From an uncultured Muribaculaceae bacterium (lineage in GTDB: Bacteria > Bacteroidota > Bacteroidia > Bacteroidales > Muribaculaceae): a DNA stretch of 64,000 nt. Within the stretch, counting starts at the first letter, position 1; each line of letters starts with the position of its first letter. The position numbers were made by a program, and so were the translations under genes. Shown here in pieces: positions 62,630 through 64,000 of this stretch. The notes below the pieces were generated by a model, which saw only the letters and a list, made by a program, of their open reading frames with translations, was not told the origin of the DNA and ran no database searches. Location: positions 20,012 to 84,011 of the forward strand of contig CAJTPZ010000003.1 in NCBI GenBank assembly GCA_910578395.1, given 5' to 3'.

Positions 62630-63709
62630 TTAAAACGGACATGTCTGCCATTTTTCAATTAGAGCCGTCATATCTTGGGGGAGAGGTGCTGAGAAATCCA
62701 TCTCTTCACCTGTCTTGGGGTGTCGGAAGCCGAGTGTGCGGGCGTGAAGTGCCTGACGAGGGCATAGTGCCATGCAGTTGGATACAAACTGACGATAGCG
62801 TGAAGTGTCAAGGCCACGCAGTATTTTGTCTCCGCCGTAACGGGCGTCGGCAAACAGCGGGTGTCCTATGTGAGACATGTGGACACGTATCTGATGGGTT
62901 CGTCCTGTTTCGAGGCGGCAGGTTATTACAGATACGTAAGAGAGTTGTTGCTCGACATTGTAATGGGTTATGGCATGTTTGCCTTGTTCGCTTCCTTCGG
63001 GATAAACGGCCATTTTGAGGCGATCGCGCACATCACGTCCGACATTTCCTATTACAGTGCCATGTTTTGGATCCGGTGTTCCCCAGCAAAGAGCTGTGTA
63101 TTCGCGTCGGGTCGTTTTGTTAAAAAACTGACGTCCGAGGTCGGTTTTGGCATCAGGGGTTTTTGCAATGACAAGCAATCCTGATGTGTCTTTGTCTATG
63201 CGGTGCACCAATCCAAGCCTCGGATCATTGACATCGTAGTCGGGTGTGTCTCTGAAATGCCATGCAAGAGCATTGACGAGTGTACCTGTATAGTTGCCGT
63301 GTCCCGGATGTACAACCATTCCCGCCGGCTTGTTGACAACAAGAACCGTGTCGTCTTCGTAGACTATGTCAAGAGGAATTTCCTCGGGTATTATCTCATT
63401 CTCGTATCGCGGTCTGTCCATGACGACCGCAACTATGTCAAAAGGTTTTACTCTATAATTACTTTTTACAGGACGTCCGTTGACAATGATACATCCGGCA
63501 TCAGCAGCTTGTTGTATGCGGTTTCGTGAAGAAGCTTTTGGCATACGCTCGACAAGAAATTTGTCGACACGAAGGAGGGTCTGCCCTTTGTCGGCTTCAA
63601 AACGGAAATGTTCAAACAATCCTGATGCATTTTCTTCCTCGCTGTCGATTAACTCAGGGTCATCTGCCGGGTATCCGCATTCTTGACGGGTATGGTCAAC
63701 GATTCCCAT
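62630..63709 (-). CDS. rluD: RluD-family 23S rRNA pseudouridine synthase
   Basis: 359 residues. An S4 RNA-binding domain (about 40-105; LLRVDKFLVERMPKASSRNR, ADAGCIIVNGRPVKSNYRV) precedes the pseudouridine synthase domain with the catalytic Asp in GLVHRIDKDTSGLLVIAKT and, later, RLETGRTHQIRVHMSHIGHP. Known RluD modifies helix 69 of 23S rRNA. It has a ~40-residue acidic N-terminal extension. It lies 4 nt after the PASTA-domain gene, a neighbour order common in Bacteroidales. Confidence 0.94.
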   Translation of the reverse strand: MGIVDHTRQECGYPADDPELIDSEEENASGLFEHFRFEADKGQTLLRVDKFLVERMPKASSRNRIQQAADAGCIIVNGRPVKSNYRVKPFDIVAVVMDRPRYENEIIPEEIPLDIVYEDDTVLVVNKPAGMVVHPGHGNYTGTLVNALAWHFRDTPDYDVNDPRLGLVHRIDKDTSGLLVIAKTPDAKTDLGRQFFNKTTRREYTALCWGTPDPKHGTVIGNVGRDVRDRLKMAVYPEGSEQGKHAITHYNVEQQLSYVSVITCRLETGRTHQIRVHMSHIGHPLFADARYGGDKILRGLDTSRYRQFVSNCMALCPRQALHARTLGFRHPKTGEEMDFSAPLPQDMTALIEKWQTCPF

Positions 63710-63713
63710 GATG

Positions 63714-64000
63714 TTAATTTTCAGTGTCTTCGTCAGAATCGTCGCCCACTCCTTCTCCGACCTCTATGGTTATAGAAGCTGTTGTAGGAATTCTCATGCC
63801 GCTTTGCAGCGGAAGTCCGTTGTAGCGCGCTCCGAGTACGAGATCTTTATATTCAGATGGAACTTTTACAACTTCAACTTTATTTAGACCAAGTCCCTCG
63901 AATATTGAAATTCCTTGGCGCATAGATACATTGACAAAATCCGGAACAGAAACAAGCTTAGGTGAAAATGCCACAATCGTCAGGTAAACGGTACGCCCCG
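63714..64000 (-). CDS. PASTA-domain protein, 3' end (partial)
   Basis: The frame is open through the right edge of the window (reading TVYLTIVAFSPKLVSVPDF from 63993 down), so the start is outside. The visible ~95 residues show the end of one PASTA repeat and one nearly complete repeat (SVPDFVNVSMRQGISIFEGL, YKDLVLGARYNGLPLQSGMR, ASITIEVGEG) followed by an acidic tail (DDSDEDTEN). PASTA domains bind peptidoglycan or beta-lactam-like structures. Relatives in Bacteroidales have one N-terminal membrane helix and three repeats, directly upstream of rluD, as here. Confidence 0.85.
   Translation of the reverse strand, partial: GRTVYLTIVAFSPKLVSVPDFVNVSMRQGISIFEGLGLNKVEVVKVPSEYKDLVLGARYNGLPLQSGMRIPTTASITIEVGEGVGDDSDEDTEN

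Overview
The window looks like chromosomal DNA of a gut-type member of the Bacteroidota, order Bacteroidales; a Muribaculaceae-like genome is my best guess, but that is inference. The support is: promoters of the Bacteroides form (TTTG, 19-22 nt, TAnnTTTG) before many genes; SusC/HmuR-type TonB-dependent receptors with carboxypeptidase-regulatory N-termini; a serine palmitoyltransferase-type enzyme (sphingolipid synthesis); a two-subunit methylmalonyl-CoA mutase (succinate/propionate metabolism); and Bacteroidales housekeeping proteins such as DUF4286 and the Smr-domain MutS2. No rRNA, CRISPR array, intact insertion sequence or prophage was seen. One tRNA gene, Arg(CCG), is present.

Layout. 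1-2.45 kb: the 5' end of a minus-strand gene, two unknown membrane-anchored proteins, and a secreted phosphodiesterase-like protein. 2.5-5.7 kb: translation operon rplM-rpsI-rpsB-tsf with a consensus promoter, a long leader and a strong terminator. 5.7-11.4 kb (minus): a GNAT/FemAB-like protein, a secreted metallophosphoesterase and a haem-uptake operon (duplicated calycin-like lipoprotein, HmuY-like lipoprotein, HmuR-like receptor). 11.5-15.5 kb (plus): a VanX-like dipeptidase and a 1086-residue protein that looks like a shrunken DUF4011-type superfamily 1 helicase-nuclease with several catalytic motifs altered. 15.5-17.6 kb (minus): ProXp-type deacylase and glutamate dehydrogenase. 17.7-21.2 kb (minus): an apparently decayed peptide-export locus (broken membrane ORF, intact beta-barrel receptor, C39 peptidase pseudogene). 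21.3-24.9 kb (minus): pdxJ, exbB, exbD, tonB-like and a GH25 lysozyme. 25.0-30.5 kb (plus): ACT-like protein, ribH, SurA-like chaperone, OstA/LptA-like protein and M18 aminopeptidase.

30.6-32 kb: nhaA (minus). 32.2-37.8 kb (plus): DUF456 protein, FtsX-like permease, oxidoreductase, glycosyltransferase, DUF4286, ruvC and a GNAT protein. 37.8-40.3 kb: mutS2 (minus). 40.4-47.3 kb: HdeD-like membrane protein, a thioredoxin-fold protein without CxxC, a DUF1080 plus Gfo/Idh/MocA pair that fits 3-keto-glycoside chemistry, and an M16 protease. 47.4-53.9 kb (minus): spt, zinc-ribbon coiled coil, Nif3-like, aspS, M23/LysM endopeptidase, ndk. 54.1-58.2 kb (minus): mutB and mutA. 58.3-60.7 kb: a second TonB-dependent receptor. 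60.8-62.1 kb (plus): MIP18-type Fe-S protein, LpxH-like phosphatase, tRNA-Arg. 62.2-64 kb (minus): small membrane protein, rluD and the 3' end of a PASTA-domain gene that runs off the window.

Taken together this is mostly core genome: translation, envelope biogenesis (ExbBD/TonB, SurA, OstA, LpxH, M23, GH25, sphingolipid) and metal/haem uptake. The accessory-looking parts are the degenerate helicase-nuclease, the decayed peptide-export locus, and the 3-keto-glycoside pair.
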